From NCBI RefSeq assembly GCF_011386835.1, contig NC_088792.1, positions 62,913,287-62,977,286 on the forward strand: a DNA stretch of 64,000 nucleotides, given 5' to 3'. Shown one piece after another: positions 54,412 to 64,000 of the stretch. The notes under the pieces are model-generated. The model was not told the DNA's origin. It worked only from the letters and a program-made list of their open reading frames with translations, and made no database searches. This DNA comes from Chrysemys picta bellii. Lineage: Eukaryota > Chordata > Testudines > Emydidae. Within the stretch, counting starts at the first letter, position 1. Each line of letters starts with the position of its first letter. A program made the position numbers and the translations under genes.

Positions 54412-54475
54412 CCCAAATAAATTTGTTAGTCTCTAAGGTGCCAACAGTACTCCTCGTTCTTTTTACAAAACTAGT

Positions 54476-55090
54476 TTACTATAGCCAAGGCCTACATGTG
54501 ATTACAAAAAACAAAGGCCTGATTAAGACTGAGCTGAAAATCAAACCCTTTGTCTCCAATAAATTAATATATAGGCCTGTAAGGGACATTTACTAACAAT
54601 CAGTGTGCATCAAGGACTAGTTCAATTTACATGTTAATGAGATATACTTGTGAGAGCGCTTGAGGAAGAACATGCTAATAAGTTTATATGCAAACATCTA
54701 AAAGGTCAAACAGTTAATGGACTAGGCACAAGAAAACCTTTTATTAAATGCAAATCAGTGTTCTTCTAAGCACTGCAACAAGAAAAGGTACAAAAATTGA
54801 ATTGAACATACAAAGAATGGACCACCTAGGTTATAAAGTTACCTTGGGATGAAACTGGGAGAAATGAATTGTTCTCTCTGTTTACTCAACCAATAGGTAC
54901 TGAATACAGTAAACTAGTCGTTTCCACAACAAAGAGAGAAAAAGATTAAGATCAGGAGGAAAGATATGCCTCATCACCTTTTGACACATATCACATACCT
55001 AAAAAGGGTGGACAAGCCTGATGATATTTTGCTGAAACATGACACTCCAATATGTAGACTTTGAATCATGCTTACCCATACTAAAGTAAC
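54476..55090. other. Intronic DNA, nothing recognised
   Basis: AT-rich unique-looking sequence. Confidence 0.5.
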
Positions 55091-55093
55091 TAA

Positions 55094-55361
55094 GGCCTAA
55101 TCTACTCTAGAAAAGGGTTGCCAGTATAGCTAGTCCAGCAAACCCTCCTAGAGCATACACAGCTTATGCTGGCAAGAGAGTGCTTTTTCTGGTATAACTT
55201 ATACCAGTCCCTCAAATAAAATAAGCTATACTAACAAAAGCACTTTCCCCACCAATATAACTGTCTACACTAAGGTTTTTGCTGGTATAGAGATGTTGTA
55301 AAGAATCACACTCCTAACTGACATTACTATACCAGCAAAAGTTTCTACTGTATATCTGGCC
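55094..55361. mobile_element. PIF/Harbinger-like MITE (268 bp)
   Basis: GGCCTAATCTACTCTAG at the left pairs with the right end, GGCCAGATATACAGTAG in reverse complement. TAA is duplicated exactly (55091-55093 and 55362-55364). The interior is AT-rich with the recurring phrase ATACCAG. Confidence 0.82.
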
Positions 55362-55387
55362 TAAGCTAAAAGCCTAATGCACTACCC

Positions 55388-56354
55388 CAAGGATAGGCAA
55401 CCTTTCAGAAGTGGTGTGCCGAGTTCACTGTAATTTAAGGTTTCGCGTCCCAGTAATACATTTTAACCTTTTTAGAAGGTCTCTCTCTATATATAAATCT
55501 ATATTATATAAATAAACTATTGTTGTATTTAAAGTAAATAAGGTTTTTAAAATATTTAAGAAGCTTCATTTAAAATAAATAAAAATAATAAGGAGCTGTG
55601 GGCCAGCTGTGTGGGGGCACTGCATCTGCAGGCAAATGGGGGGTGGCGGCAGAAGACCCCTGGCCTGCGGCTCCCTTCCCCTTCCCACCCAGGGACTGCA
55701 GCTGTGCACGCTGCAGGGACGGCACGTGCCTGCAGTGCCCTGGTATCCAGGCACAGTGGCGAGAGAGGGGCAGCAGGACAGGCTGGGACGCAGACACCTC
55801 CACCACGCCTCCCGCCGACCCCTTTCACTTCCCTGACTGCCTGCTGCTTAGTCCGGTGCACAGGGCCGCCAGCGCCAGCCTGCAGGAGAGTTCTGGCAGC
55901 CAGCAGGACCCCAGCTTGGAGCGTGCCACACGCCGGGCCTCCACCCACAGCGGAGTGCCCCAGCATCGGCCAGCTCCAAGCGTGCATGCTCCGCCTTACT
56001 TTCACTTCTAGGTTCCAGCTGCCGGCCCCTTGCCAGCCGGAGTCCCAGCGGCCAGGACCTTAGCTGGCAAGGGGCCAGCAGCCAGAACCCCAGAGCGGCA
56101 GCGTGCTGAGAGGGGCCGGCGGCAGGGACCCCAGAGCAGCAACAGGCAGAGTAGCTCAGCCTCAGCCCGCTGCTGGTCTGGAGTTCCGTCCACCGGCTCC
56201 TGCCAGCTAGGATTCCAGCCGCTGGCCCCACTCAGCCCACTGCCGGCCCAGGGTTCCATCCATCCAGGCCAGCAGCAGGCGGAGCGGGACCAGCAGCCGG
56301 GACCTCGGCGTGCCATTAAAAATCGGCACGCATGCCGTAGGTTGCCGACCCCTG
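55388..56354. mobile_element. hAT element (967 bp) with GC-rich insert
   Basis: CAAGGATAGGCAACC and GGTTGCCGACCCCTG are the termini, flanked by perfect 8-bp duplications CACTACCC (55380-55387 and 56355-56362). The first 180 bp match the family at 3338-3577 in opposite orientation. From 55595 to 56330 is a GC-rich block with repeated phrases (for example GGCCAGCAGC and GGGACC). Seven overlapping open frames on both strands come from composition; none shows a transposase motif. Confidence 0.9.
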
Positions 56355-56362
56355 CACTACCC

Positions 56363-56937
56363 TCTACATAAAGATTAGTTTAGCTGTATTAATATTTAGC
56401 TTTCATTGTGTCTACTCTTCCTCTATCTCCTACCCAAATCATGAACTTACTTTCATTTAAAATACCTGGAATCAGTGATGACTGTTAAATTGGGGTGACC
56501 TGCTGCTGTGTACGGTGGGGGTGGGGAGGGAAGGGAAACTAAACTCTGAGAAGAGGCTGAGCAGGGAGAAGAGGCAACAACAGTTTGAGAACTTACGCTT
56601 GTTTAGATTGTGGGGCAATGCAAACTACGGGTGTGTAATTTGTAAAGCACACTAATATGTTGTGCATTAATTGGTCCATTTAGACCCTGCTGGTGTGCAT
56701 AAAAGGTTCTCTAGTGCATTTTATCCCACTATTTAGACAAACCCTTAGTCAAGGATAAATATGATGCTGTGAGGAGGTGGAGCTCATGGAGAGAACTGAA
56801 AAGGCTGAGAGATACTGTGCGTGGTTATCAAAGCATGATACATTTAACACAAGAGGTGAGGAGAAGGGGAATAAAAAGAGAGAGAGATGGATTTTCCCAC
56901 AAAAAAGAGGAAGTTGTAAAAGAGAAAATATACATAC
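56363..56937. other. Intronic DNA 3' of the 56938 exon, nothing recognised
   Basis: Unique-looking sequence up to the donor site of the exon at 56938-57002. Confidence 0.5.
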
Positions 56938-57002
56938 CAGCTTTTCAAAATTAACAAGGTTATCCAGAAAAGTTTTATTTCCTTCATGGATGAACGTTAC
57001 AT
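56938..57002 (-). CDS. RAPGEF5: Third-from-last coding exon, RAPGEF5-like GEF domain
   Basis: A 65-bp exon on the minus strand has acceptor CTTTGTAG and donor GTATGTAT. It completes an aspartate codon and then encodes VTFIHEGNKTFLDNLVNFEK and a final leucine, ending in phase 0 to join the exon at 46096. HEGNKT...LVNFEKL is the conserved C-terminal part of the CDC25-homology domain in EPAC1/2 and RAPGEF5. It helps position the catalytic helix that opens the nucleotide pocket of Rap. The first two bases imply that the upstream exon, outside the window, ends with G. No other exon was found up to 64000. Confidence 0.88.
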
Positions 57003-57801
57003 CTACAAAGTTTAAAAAGAGATACATTATTAAATGCCACGGCATTTGTTCAGTTGTTTTAGATACAAAGGAATGGAATGGTGACAAAGGAGTAACAAAA
57101 TAAGGAACAAAACAGTCTCATAAGTATTGCTACAATGCCACGTGTTTGTGTTATTTATAGGGCACAAACAACTATCACTGGTTCTTTCATTAAAAAACAG
57201 AAAATTTACACCTCTGTGGCAACATTAATCGGGAGAAATTTCAAATACAGAATGTGAATTTGTTACTCACTAAACATAATCTAGGGACTCACAAATAACA
57301 CTCTTTCCATCAAACAAGACAGATGATACACTGTGCTATCCAGGGCTCAAATCAAAAGTTGATGGTGGGAAGGGGAGCACAGTAATTGTCTGTGCATGGG
57401 TTCCACCCTCCTTCCTTGCACACTGTGAATCTATCTGTGCTGCTAGAGATTTTAGAGTGGTTGAGGCAGGGCTGTGGTAGATCGATGAACACAGAATTCT
57501 GCTGACTAAATTCTCTTCAGGAAGAGGGGACAAACAAGTTGCAGAGACTACTGTTTTCCTTCGGTAATTCTGAAACACCCTCTGTCCCCACACACCTGAT
57601 TACTATGAAAGCCTACTACAATGATGGGCACACAAATAGATAAACATTAAATACAATCCATTAAGCCAAAAATCACCTTGCAGCAAATACCAAGATTTAG
57701 CTCTTTGAAAGTAAAACAGTTATTTCTGGTTCCACAAAGCAGTACTAAGGAGAGTTTTTAATGGAAAAAAAAGAAGTCCGTGGGAGGTATAGGACTACAC
57801 T
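57003..57801. other. Upstream intron of the RAPGEF5-like gene, nothing recognised
   Basis: Unique-looking sequence. The intron continues to the right edge of the window. Confidence 0.5.
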
Positions 57802-58059
57802 CAGGGCCGGATTTCCAATTAGGCATAGTAGGCACGTGCCTAGGGGCACCAGCGTTCTAGGGGAGTGCCTAAAAGTTAAACGTGGGTTATGTTTTAATTA
57901 TTATGTAATTTTTTTGGTATTGTATTGAATAAATATTTAAATTACCATTTATATTTCTTTTCATTTCATTTTTTACGGAAAACACGAAGGTCAGCTGTAA
58001 GCAGGGGGGATGCTGAAGGTGCTGGGCTTAGGGGCGCGTAAGGTGTAAAACCGGCCCTG
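57802..58059. mobile_element. Non-autonomous hAT element (258 bp)
   Basis: CAGGGCCGGATTTCC and AAAACCGGCCCTG are the inverted ends. Flanks ACTACACT (57794-57801) and ACTATACT (58060-58067) differ at one base. The first 60 bp include the phrase TAGGCACGTGCCTAGGGGCA. Confidence 0.88.
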
Positions 58060-58243
58060 ACTATACTTGGCACCAGTATGCAAACTGCATGCAGTATATA
58101 AAAGGAAGGAAAGAGGCAACACAACTGTTGCTAAGGTAAATTCACATTGAAACCTTAATTTCAGACAAAAAGGGGAGACAACAGCAGTCGCAAGACCATA
58201 TGGTAGAACTGCTTGTTTAATCATGAAGATGAAGAGTATCTAC

Positions 58244-58792
58244 CTAAGAAACATACACATTGGTGCTTGCAGTGATAAGATGCTTTTGTAGCACCATTTT
58301 AGTAAGATGATGGGATGTCACAAATACATTCCGAAGGTAATGGCCATGTTTTCCAATTGACAAATGGCCCTTGGTAATTGGGTTGTATTTATCTTTCCAT
58401 GGAATGCAGTGAGATCCCATGCAAAAGGACAACAAAGCAATTTGCCTGCCATTATGTATCATGGCATTTATAGCGTGCTCACTGTTGTGGTATCTGAACA
58501 ACCCATCCCCGTTCTGCCCCATTTGGTCCTCTCTGCCACTGTAGGTGGAGGAGAACCTCAGTCCCAATACAATTAGATTATAGGACTGAAAATCTGCAGA
58601 TGAAACAATGAACATCTTTCTTTTTGACAATCCCAGAACATAAAAACAGTCAAACTGATTTACTTCCTTTTGTTTCAAAAACTCACTCTCAGGTATCAGC
58701 CTGAAGGGGATTTTGTAATTACTTATAATGGAAATTCTAGCTGCTTTATATGCTGGTAAAAACTCTGAGCTACAATTTACTAGGCAGAGCAC
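58244..58792 (-). other. Unassigned 182-codon open frame
   Basis: A stop-free frame of 182 codons lies on the minus strand within the upstream intron of the host gene, in moderate-GC, non-repetitive sequence. I recognise no domain. The middle is rich in His, Asn and Cys (YHNSEHAINAMIHNGRQ, then SFCMGSHCIPWKD). It could be a decayed retrocopy or an old transposon fragment, or simply chance. Splice sites that would join it to the RAPGEF5-like transcript are not evident. I do not call it a gene. Confidence 0.3.
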
Positions 58793-58906
58793 CCTGTGTT
58801 AGGAGAGATGTAAAGATGCCCACGCCAAGGGGAGCACTAGGATGATTTCTGCCTCAGGGAAGCAGGATGCCTGCCTGAATTTCTTAGTGAGTAGGTCAAG
58901 CACACC

Positions 58907-59609
58907 CAGGGTTGTCCCTAGCTATTTTGGTGCCCAACGCAGCCGGGAGGGGGTTGGGGGGGGGGCTCCAGGCCTCCGCGGGCGGGAGCAGGGGGAGCTG
59001 GCCCCAGACCTCCGTGAGGGACAGGGGGGCTGGCCACTTCCTGCGGGAAGTGGAATAACCCCGCCCCTGCCTGCTCTGTTCCCCTGGCTCCCAGCTGCCT
59101 TTCCCCCTCCCCCCAAGCCTGAGAGCCAGGGGAGCAGAGCAGGCTGGGGCCGGGTCACTCCACTTCCCTCAGGAAGTGGCCAGGCCCCCCCATTCACCCC
59201 GTAGGTCTGGGGCCAGCTCCCCCTGCTCCTGCCCGTGGAGGTCTGGGGCCCCAGGATGCTCTGCTCCCCTGGCTGCCAGGCTTGGGGGGGAGGGGGGAAC
59301 CACCCCCCAGCACTCGCCGGTGGCACGGCTGGGTGCCAGGGGAGTGGAGCAGGCTAGGGCCGGGTTGCTTTACTTACCATGCAGTGAGTGCAGGGTCCGG
59401 CCTGGCTACAATCTTCAGGGGAGTGGGGATGGGGATGGGGATGGGGTGGAGCAGGGGCAGGGCTGGGGCGGAGCAGGGGAGGGGCCTGGGGAAGAGCCGG
59501 AGTAGGGGCTGGAGCAGCACGCAGCTGCACAGGGCACCAGGAAATTTGCCCCAAATTTCCTGGTGCCCTACGCAGCTGCGTGCTTTGCGTATGGGTAAGG
59601 ATGGCCCTG
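58907..59609. mobile_element. Non-autonomous hAT element (703 bp)
   Basis: CAGGGTTGTCCCTAGC at the left pairs with the right end GGATGGCCCTG. Flanks AGCACACC (58899-58906) and AGCCCACC (59610-59617) differ at one base. The phrase GGTGCCCAACGCAGC near the left and GGTGCCCTACGCAGC near the right is sub-terminal. The GC-rich interior includes a run of GGGGAT repeats near 59423-59446. Open frames here are compositional. Confidence 0.88.
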
Positions 59610-59617
59610 AGCCCACC

Positions 59618-60370
59618 TACTACTGAACTCATTCATGGTGTGTAGGCTGCTCCCTTCTGCATGCTGCTCCCACTCAATGGGCCAGTGAGGAGGTGGTGAG
59701 TGGGACATGGCCCTCGTCAACTCCCTTTCTGCTCTGGGGTACCCTGCCCTCCCAAGGGAGTAAAGAGGGAGCAGTTCCTATATGCATTGACTGCAATTCT
59801 GACCACTTCTCACATGCAGGAGAAAGAAAGATTTAAAGAAACACCTTTTTCTCTACCCTTGTACTTCCACTTACTGCACACCTGCATGAGGACCAAGCAT
59901 GATCTGTCCCTAAATGGGTATATATATATTTATGATCACAGGAAAAAGAAAAAAACAGATTATGTTTCTGTCAGTTCTAATGCAGAAAGGCTTTGTACTG
60001 AAAACAGAAAAGCCAGGAGAGTTCAATTTTGTACTTGTTCTGTGAAGACTGCACAGCTTTGCTGCCAACAGCTAAGAGCCTAGATAAATTCAGTGGAGCA
60101 GAAAATTGCATTCAAGCCATGTTGTAAGGGTGAAACACTGGATTTTATTAAATATTTGAAAAATCAGCCTGATTTTCAAAAGCTGTGTCTGTGCAGTAAC
60201 AAGGCCCGGTGTTTACATTCAATTAACGTAAAAGAGACTCTGTCAAGGTATTTTTCATAATTAGAATGAGAAAACATTCTTGTTGCTTTTCTTACCTATT
60301 CAGACTTAAATCTGCTTCCTCCCCATATTGTTTTTGTTCCTCTTTATCAGAGTACATTACTTTGCTATTC
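59618..60370. other. No gene seen
   Basis: Unique-looking intronic sequence with a short TA run near 59920. Confidence 0.5.
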
Positions 60371-61797
60371 ATAGAAAAACAGAAATGGAGGGCTGGAAGG
60401 GACTTTGAGAGGTCATCTGTGCCAGACTCCCTGTGCTGAGGCAGGAGCAAATATACCTTGACCTAGCCCATCCCTGACAGATGTTTGTCTAACCTGTTCT
60501 TAAAAACCTCCATTGACAGGGATTTCACAATCTCCCTGGGATGCCTATTCCAGTACTTAACTATCCTTGTAGTTAGAAAGTTTTTCCCTAATATCTGACC
60601 TAAATCTTCCTCGTTGCAGATTAAGCCGATTAATTCTTGTCCTACCTTCAGTGGACATGGAGAAGAATTGATCAAAGTCCTCTTTAAAACTACCCTTAAC
60701 ATATTTGAAGACTTATCAAGTCCTCCCCCTCAGACTTCTTTTCTCAACACTAAACATGCCCAGTTCTATTTAATTTTTCCTCATAGGTCAGGTCTGTTAA
60801 GCCTTAAGTGTGGTGCCCAGAACTGTACACAGTACTCCGTCTGAGGCCTCACTAGTGCTGAGCAGAGTGGGGCAATTATCTCCCATGTCTTACATATGAC
60901 GCTACTATTAATATATCCATTATTATATTAGCTTTTTTTTTAAACTGCCTCACATTATTGACTCATATGCAATTTGTGATCCACTAGAGCACCTAGATCC
61001 TTTTCAGCAGTATTACCGCCTAGACTGTTATTCCCCATTTTGTAGTTCTGCATCTGATTTTTTCTTCTGAAGTGAAGTACTTCTCACTCATCTTTACTGA
61101 ATTTCATTTTGTTGATTTCAGTTGAATTCTCCAAATTATAAAGGTTGTTTTGAATTCTAATCCTGTTCTCTAAAGTGCTAGCAACTCCTCCTGCCTTGGT
61201 GTCATCTGCAGATTTTAGAAGTCTACTCTCCACTCCATTATCCAAGTCATTAATGAAAATATTGAATAGTATCATTCGAGGACAAACCCCTGTGGAACCC
61301 CACTGGTTACGCTCTCCCAGTTTGACAGCAAACCATTGATATCTACTCTGAGTACAGTCTTTCAAACAATTGTGCACTCCCTTATAGTAATTTCATTTAG
61401 ACCACATTTCCATAGTTTGCTCAAGAGATTCATTTGGGACTATGTCAAAAGCCTTACTAAAATCTAGATATTTCACATGTACAGCTCCCCCCCCCCATTA
61501 AGCCAGTAACCTGGTCAAAGAAGGAAATGAGGTTGGTCTGGCATAATTTGTTCTTGACAAATCTATGTTGGCTATTACTTACCATCCTATTCTCCTCTAG
61601 GTGCTTACAAATTGATTGTTTAAAAATTTGTTCCAGTATGTTTCCAGTTATCAAAGATTTGCTGACTATAATTCTTCACGTCCTTTTTGTTCCCCTTTTT
61701 AACAATAGGTTTTATGTTTGCTCTTTCCTAGTCCACTGGGACCTCACCCATCCTCCATGAGTTCCTGGAGATAATCATTAATGGTTCTGAGATTGGG
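60371..61797 (-). mobile_element. CR1 LINE, antisense (about 1.4 kb)
   Basis: The right-to-left reading gives CR1. Near 61084-61377 the RT box region is present as [11 protein letters not shown], then the degenerate catalytic phrase KSADDTKAGG. Towards 60371 comes the 3' part with GGCTGGAAGGGACTTTGAGA, the antisense CR1 tail motif. Bases 60463-60702 preserve the late-RT phrase NRHPREIVKSLSMEVFKNRL. Stops and indels are frequent, so it is inactive and older than the copy at 1-1103. Confidence 0.85.
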
Positions 61798-61819
61798 AAC
61801 TAGCTAATGCAAAGTACCC

Positions 61820-62065
61820 TGGCTAAAAATAACTGTGACAAACTGGGGCTGACTGGGGGGGGGGGAATTAGAGCCTGAGCCCCACTGCGGGGTGGGGGGG
61901 GGGGGGTGAGGGGTTTCCAGTACTTGCTGCCCACAGCAGCTGACAGCTGCGGAGGCCCCCAGCCAGCTGTGGCCCCACCACCCTGGGGCTGAAGCAGAAA
62001 ATGTCACAGAGGTCTCCGGAAGTCACAGCATCCATGACTTCTGTGACCTAATCTATCCTTAACAA
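61820..62065. mobile_element. Probable DNA-transposon fragment
   Basis: The right part contains GTCACAGAGGTCTCCGGAAG, then TCACAGCATCCATGACTTCT, then GTGACC. These are alternating GTCAC/GTGAC motifs typical of a sub-terminal palindrome in turtle MITEs. G-runs near 61855 and 61895 are present. No clear termini. Confidence 0.4.
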
Positions 62066-62900
62066 CTGTGGTAAGTAACTGGTCACAATTAACCTTTTTA
62101 GGTTTCATGTACATGGTCTTATATACAATGTTGTATTGCTGTGCAAACATCATAATGTACCGAGGCAGAGTGCAGAGAGTAGACAGAGAATGGACCATAG
62201 AGTTTGGTGGATTTGTTTGATTGTTTTTGCCCTCTCTGTTTAAGAACTCCCATCTTGTCATCCATTAAAATATGACGACAAAACTAAAATTCTCCTGTAT
62301 ATATATATACAAACCCCTCAGATGACTAGGGACCTGGCAACTCCCAGACATTTTCAGCCTGTTTAGAGAATTTTCCCTTGAAAACATTTTACATGTTTGC
62401 AGCTGTAACCAGGTTTTAATGAATGTACTAAAGAGAACACTTCTGGAATACAGGACATCAAATGAATTTGTCATGATCAAAGTCAAGATGATTAATAATA
62501 AATGAATCCAAGATGATAGGATACTTGAAATACCTGCCACTTAATTGGCTACTTAACTCACTATGTTGAATAGCTGTTCATTGTCTTTCTCAGAATTCAC
62601 AGGGTGGAAGGGGTTGACTCCAAAATCCTCCCCATTCATAAGCACCATGTATGTTTGATAGATAAATGGGAGAGATTCTGATCTCAATTAAATCCATTTC
62701 AATATCCATTAAATCAAACATAACTTCTCCTCTGGCTGAGTAAGGTTTGACTTTTCTCCCTTTGGTACCCATCAATGTTGTTTTCATGCATCATCCACAG
62801 TCAGGTGGTGCCACTCAAGAGACATGCAAGTTATCTTCCCCAGCCCCAAGGTTTCACACTCACAGCTCAGAGGGACTGTATTATCAGTAGGTGACTAGAA
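62066..62900. other. No gene seen
   Basis: Unique-looking intronic sequence with a (TA)n run at 62299-62311. Confidence 0.5.
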
Positions 62901-63008
62901 TAGGGTGACCAGATCACCCAGGTCAAATATTGGGACGCGGGGGGCGGGGGGAGTGGAGGGTGGAGGGAGAAAAAAACGGTGGCAGACCAAAAAAAACCCA
63001 ACCCCCCC

Positions 63009-63054
<46 letters not shown>

Positions 63055-64000
63055 TCCTCCTCCCTCTGCAAGCGCTGGAGGGAGGCCCAGGGGAAGCACA
63101 GGGCCGGGGTGAGTGAGTCCGGCCTGGCCGCGAGCGCAGGCAGGACTTGGGCGGTACCTGGAGGGAGAGTAGGGGGGGCGGCCTGCGGGGCCAGGCGGCG
63201 GCTGTTCTCCCCACCTGGGCAGCAGGGCTCAGGAGCAGCCGCTGCTGCAGCTCCCACTGATGCAGGGGGAGGAAGCGGGCAAGCACGTGGCGCTTGGCAG
63301 CTGCGGCTCTGGTGCCCGCAAACCCCCCGAGCCCGGGCCTGCTGCGGCAACCCAGCGTGCACACTGCGCGCGCCCAGCCCCTGGCCAGTCGCGTCTGGGC
63401 TGCTGCAATCCCGCGGACGGCCCCGGAGTGGGGGCAACAGGCCCCAGCCCCCCCGTCCTGCTCGGGTCCCGCAGGGGGACAAATGGGGCTGCCGACGCCG
63501 CTGCTCGCGGGATTGCACCAGCTGGGCAGCCAGCCCAGACGCGACTGGCCAGGGGCTGGGCACACTGTGCGCGCTGGGTCCCCGCAGCAGGCTCGGGGGG
63601 TTCGGGCCCAGGCGCCAGAGCCGCAGCCGCCAAGCTCCAAGTGCTTGGCCGCTTCCTCCCACAGCGGCAGTGGGAGCTGCAGCAGCGACTGCTCCCGACT
63701 CACGCTGCCCAGGTGGGGAGAACGCCCTTACTCTCCCTCCAGGTACCGCCCCGCACGAGTCCTGCCTGTGCTTGGGGCCAGGCCGGACTCACACTCGCCC
63801 CGCGCTCCCCTGCGTCTCCCGGGCCTCCCTCCAGCGCTTGCGGAGGGAGGAGGAATGGCGTGCTTGGGGAAGAGGCGGGGATTTGGGGAGGGAGCCAATG
63901 GGGCAGTGAGGGGGCGGGCATGGGGGGGGGCGCGCGAGCCCTTCCGGGGTCCGGAGCCTTTGCTTGTTTGTCCAGTGTCCCGACCTAACATTGGTCGGAC
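62901..64000. mobile_element. TIR element with ~0.8-kb foldback core, running off the window
   Basis: The left end TAGGGTGACCAGATCACC is of the TAGGGT terminal class. Left arm 63052-63414 and right arm 63506-63857 are imperfect reverse complements over about 350 bp each, for example GCGCTGGAGGGAGGCC against GGCCTCCCTCCAGCGC, and CTGGCCAGTCGCGTCTGGGC against its complement near 63531-63550. A (CA)n run abuts the left arm. The right terminus is not in the window. Frames of up to 334 codons on both strands are mirror products of the palindrome. Confidence 0.85.
63011..63053. repeat. (AC)n microsatellite
   Basis: About 21 uninterrupted AC units directly beside the foldback arm. Confidence 0.97.

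Larger units (their letters stand above)
52530..54475 (+). mobile_element. Penelope-like element fragment: RT plus GIY-YIG endonuclease and 3' tail
   Basis: A 5'-truncated copy of about 1.95 kb. RT motifs appear across shifting frames: FYLLPKIHKPGNPG at 52590-52631, the motif-A region IDVEALYTNIPH near 52803, then GTAMGTRMAPQYAN, then LCYIDDIFIIW. The GIY-YIG nuclease follows. The 3' end is the conserved tail GTTAGTCTCTAAGGTGCC at about 54425-54442. At least three frame shifts and two stops make it inactive. Confidence 0.92.
46151..56937 (-). other. Intron of the RAPGEF5-like gene, transposon-rich
   Basis: 10,787 bp between donor GTATGTAT and acceptor TTTCACAG. It contains MITEs, a Penelope palindrome, a solo LTR, a Penelope tail, a hAT/Harbinger nest, a Penelope RT fragment, and another MITE and hAT element, each listed separately. 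Between them I see no further exon. Confidence 0.75.

Noticed and set aside
55556..56371. Seven overlapping frames of 60-150 codons
   Set aside because: All lie inside a hAT element with perfect duplications; no transposase motif.
58842..59645. Frames of 80-134 codons on both strands
   Set aside because: GC-rich interior of a hAT element.
60285..60300. CTTAC donor-like site that might end another RAPGEF5 exon
   Set aside because: The sequence upstream on the minus strand has stops in all useful frames and no conserved peptide.
62867..63991. Long open frames (334, 278, 242, 217 codons) on both strands
   Set aside because: They are mirror images produced by a GC-rich palindrome and a (CA)n run; they contain no domain and give Arg/Pro/Ala-rich sequence.
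1..64000. CRISPR arrays, operons, phage or plasmid modules
   Set aside because: No spaced direct repeats, ribosome-binding sites or bacterial gene order; the DNA is vertebrate.

Overview
The window is vertebrate nuclear DNA, almost certainly from a turtle. A tRNA-Lys-type SINE of the cryptodiran class lies at 26436-26612. It is accompanied by CR1 LINEs, Penelope-like elements, an endogenous retrovirus, solo LTRs, MIR SINEs and many non-autonomous hAT and PIF/Harbinger-like DNA elements. There are no operons, rRNAs or CRISPR arrays. Nearly all open reading frames longer than 60 codons are chance or transposon shadows.

One host gene is visible, on the minus strand. Three consecutive coding exons (56938-57002, 46096-46150 and 42974-43092, in transcript order) have matching splice sites and phases. 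They spell the C-terminus of a Ras-family GEF of the EPAC/RAPGEF5 group, most likely RAPGEF5. The stop codon is at 42974-42976 and a repeat-poor stretch below it (to about 39010) probably holds the 3' UTR. The catalytic exons lie beyond the right edge. The left 38 kb is downstream intergenic DNA.

Layout. 1-3.7 kb: two CR1 fragments and a hAT insertion. 3.7-10.4 kb: mostly unique sequence with one MITE. 10.4-11.6 kb: two related LTR-like units. 13.1-14.1 kb: a TIR element carrying tRNA-like modules. 16.2-21.8 kb: a compact, deleted gammaretrovirus-like endogenous retrovirus with 582-bp LTRs, a Lys-type primer site and two integrase C-terminal segments. 22.3-26.6 kb: hAT elements, a MIR split by nested MITEs, and the turtle SINE. 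26.9-29.1 kb: an antisense CR1. 29.9-37.5 kb: an inverted Penelope tail, MITEs, and a hAT-like element with a C-rich tandem array. 38.1-39.0 kb: a solo LTR. 39-46 kb: repeat-poor gene end. 46-57 kb: a 10.8-kb intron with a perfect Penelope palindrome, a solo LTR, a MITE inserted in the target-site duplication of a hAT-like element, and a Penelope RT/GIY-YIG fragment. 57-64 kb: upstream intron with more hAT elements, an antisense CR1 and a TIR element built around an approximately 0.8-kb palindrome.

I found no complete unknown gene system. The strongest leads are structural: snap-back Penelope insertions, hammerhead-like cores in Penelope tails, the mosaic retrovirus with clustered G/A LTR differences, the tRNA-module TIR element and the giant foldback element.
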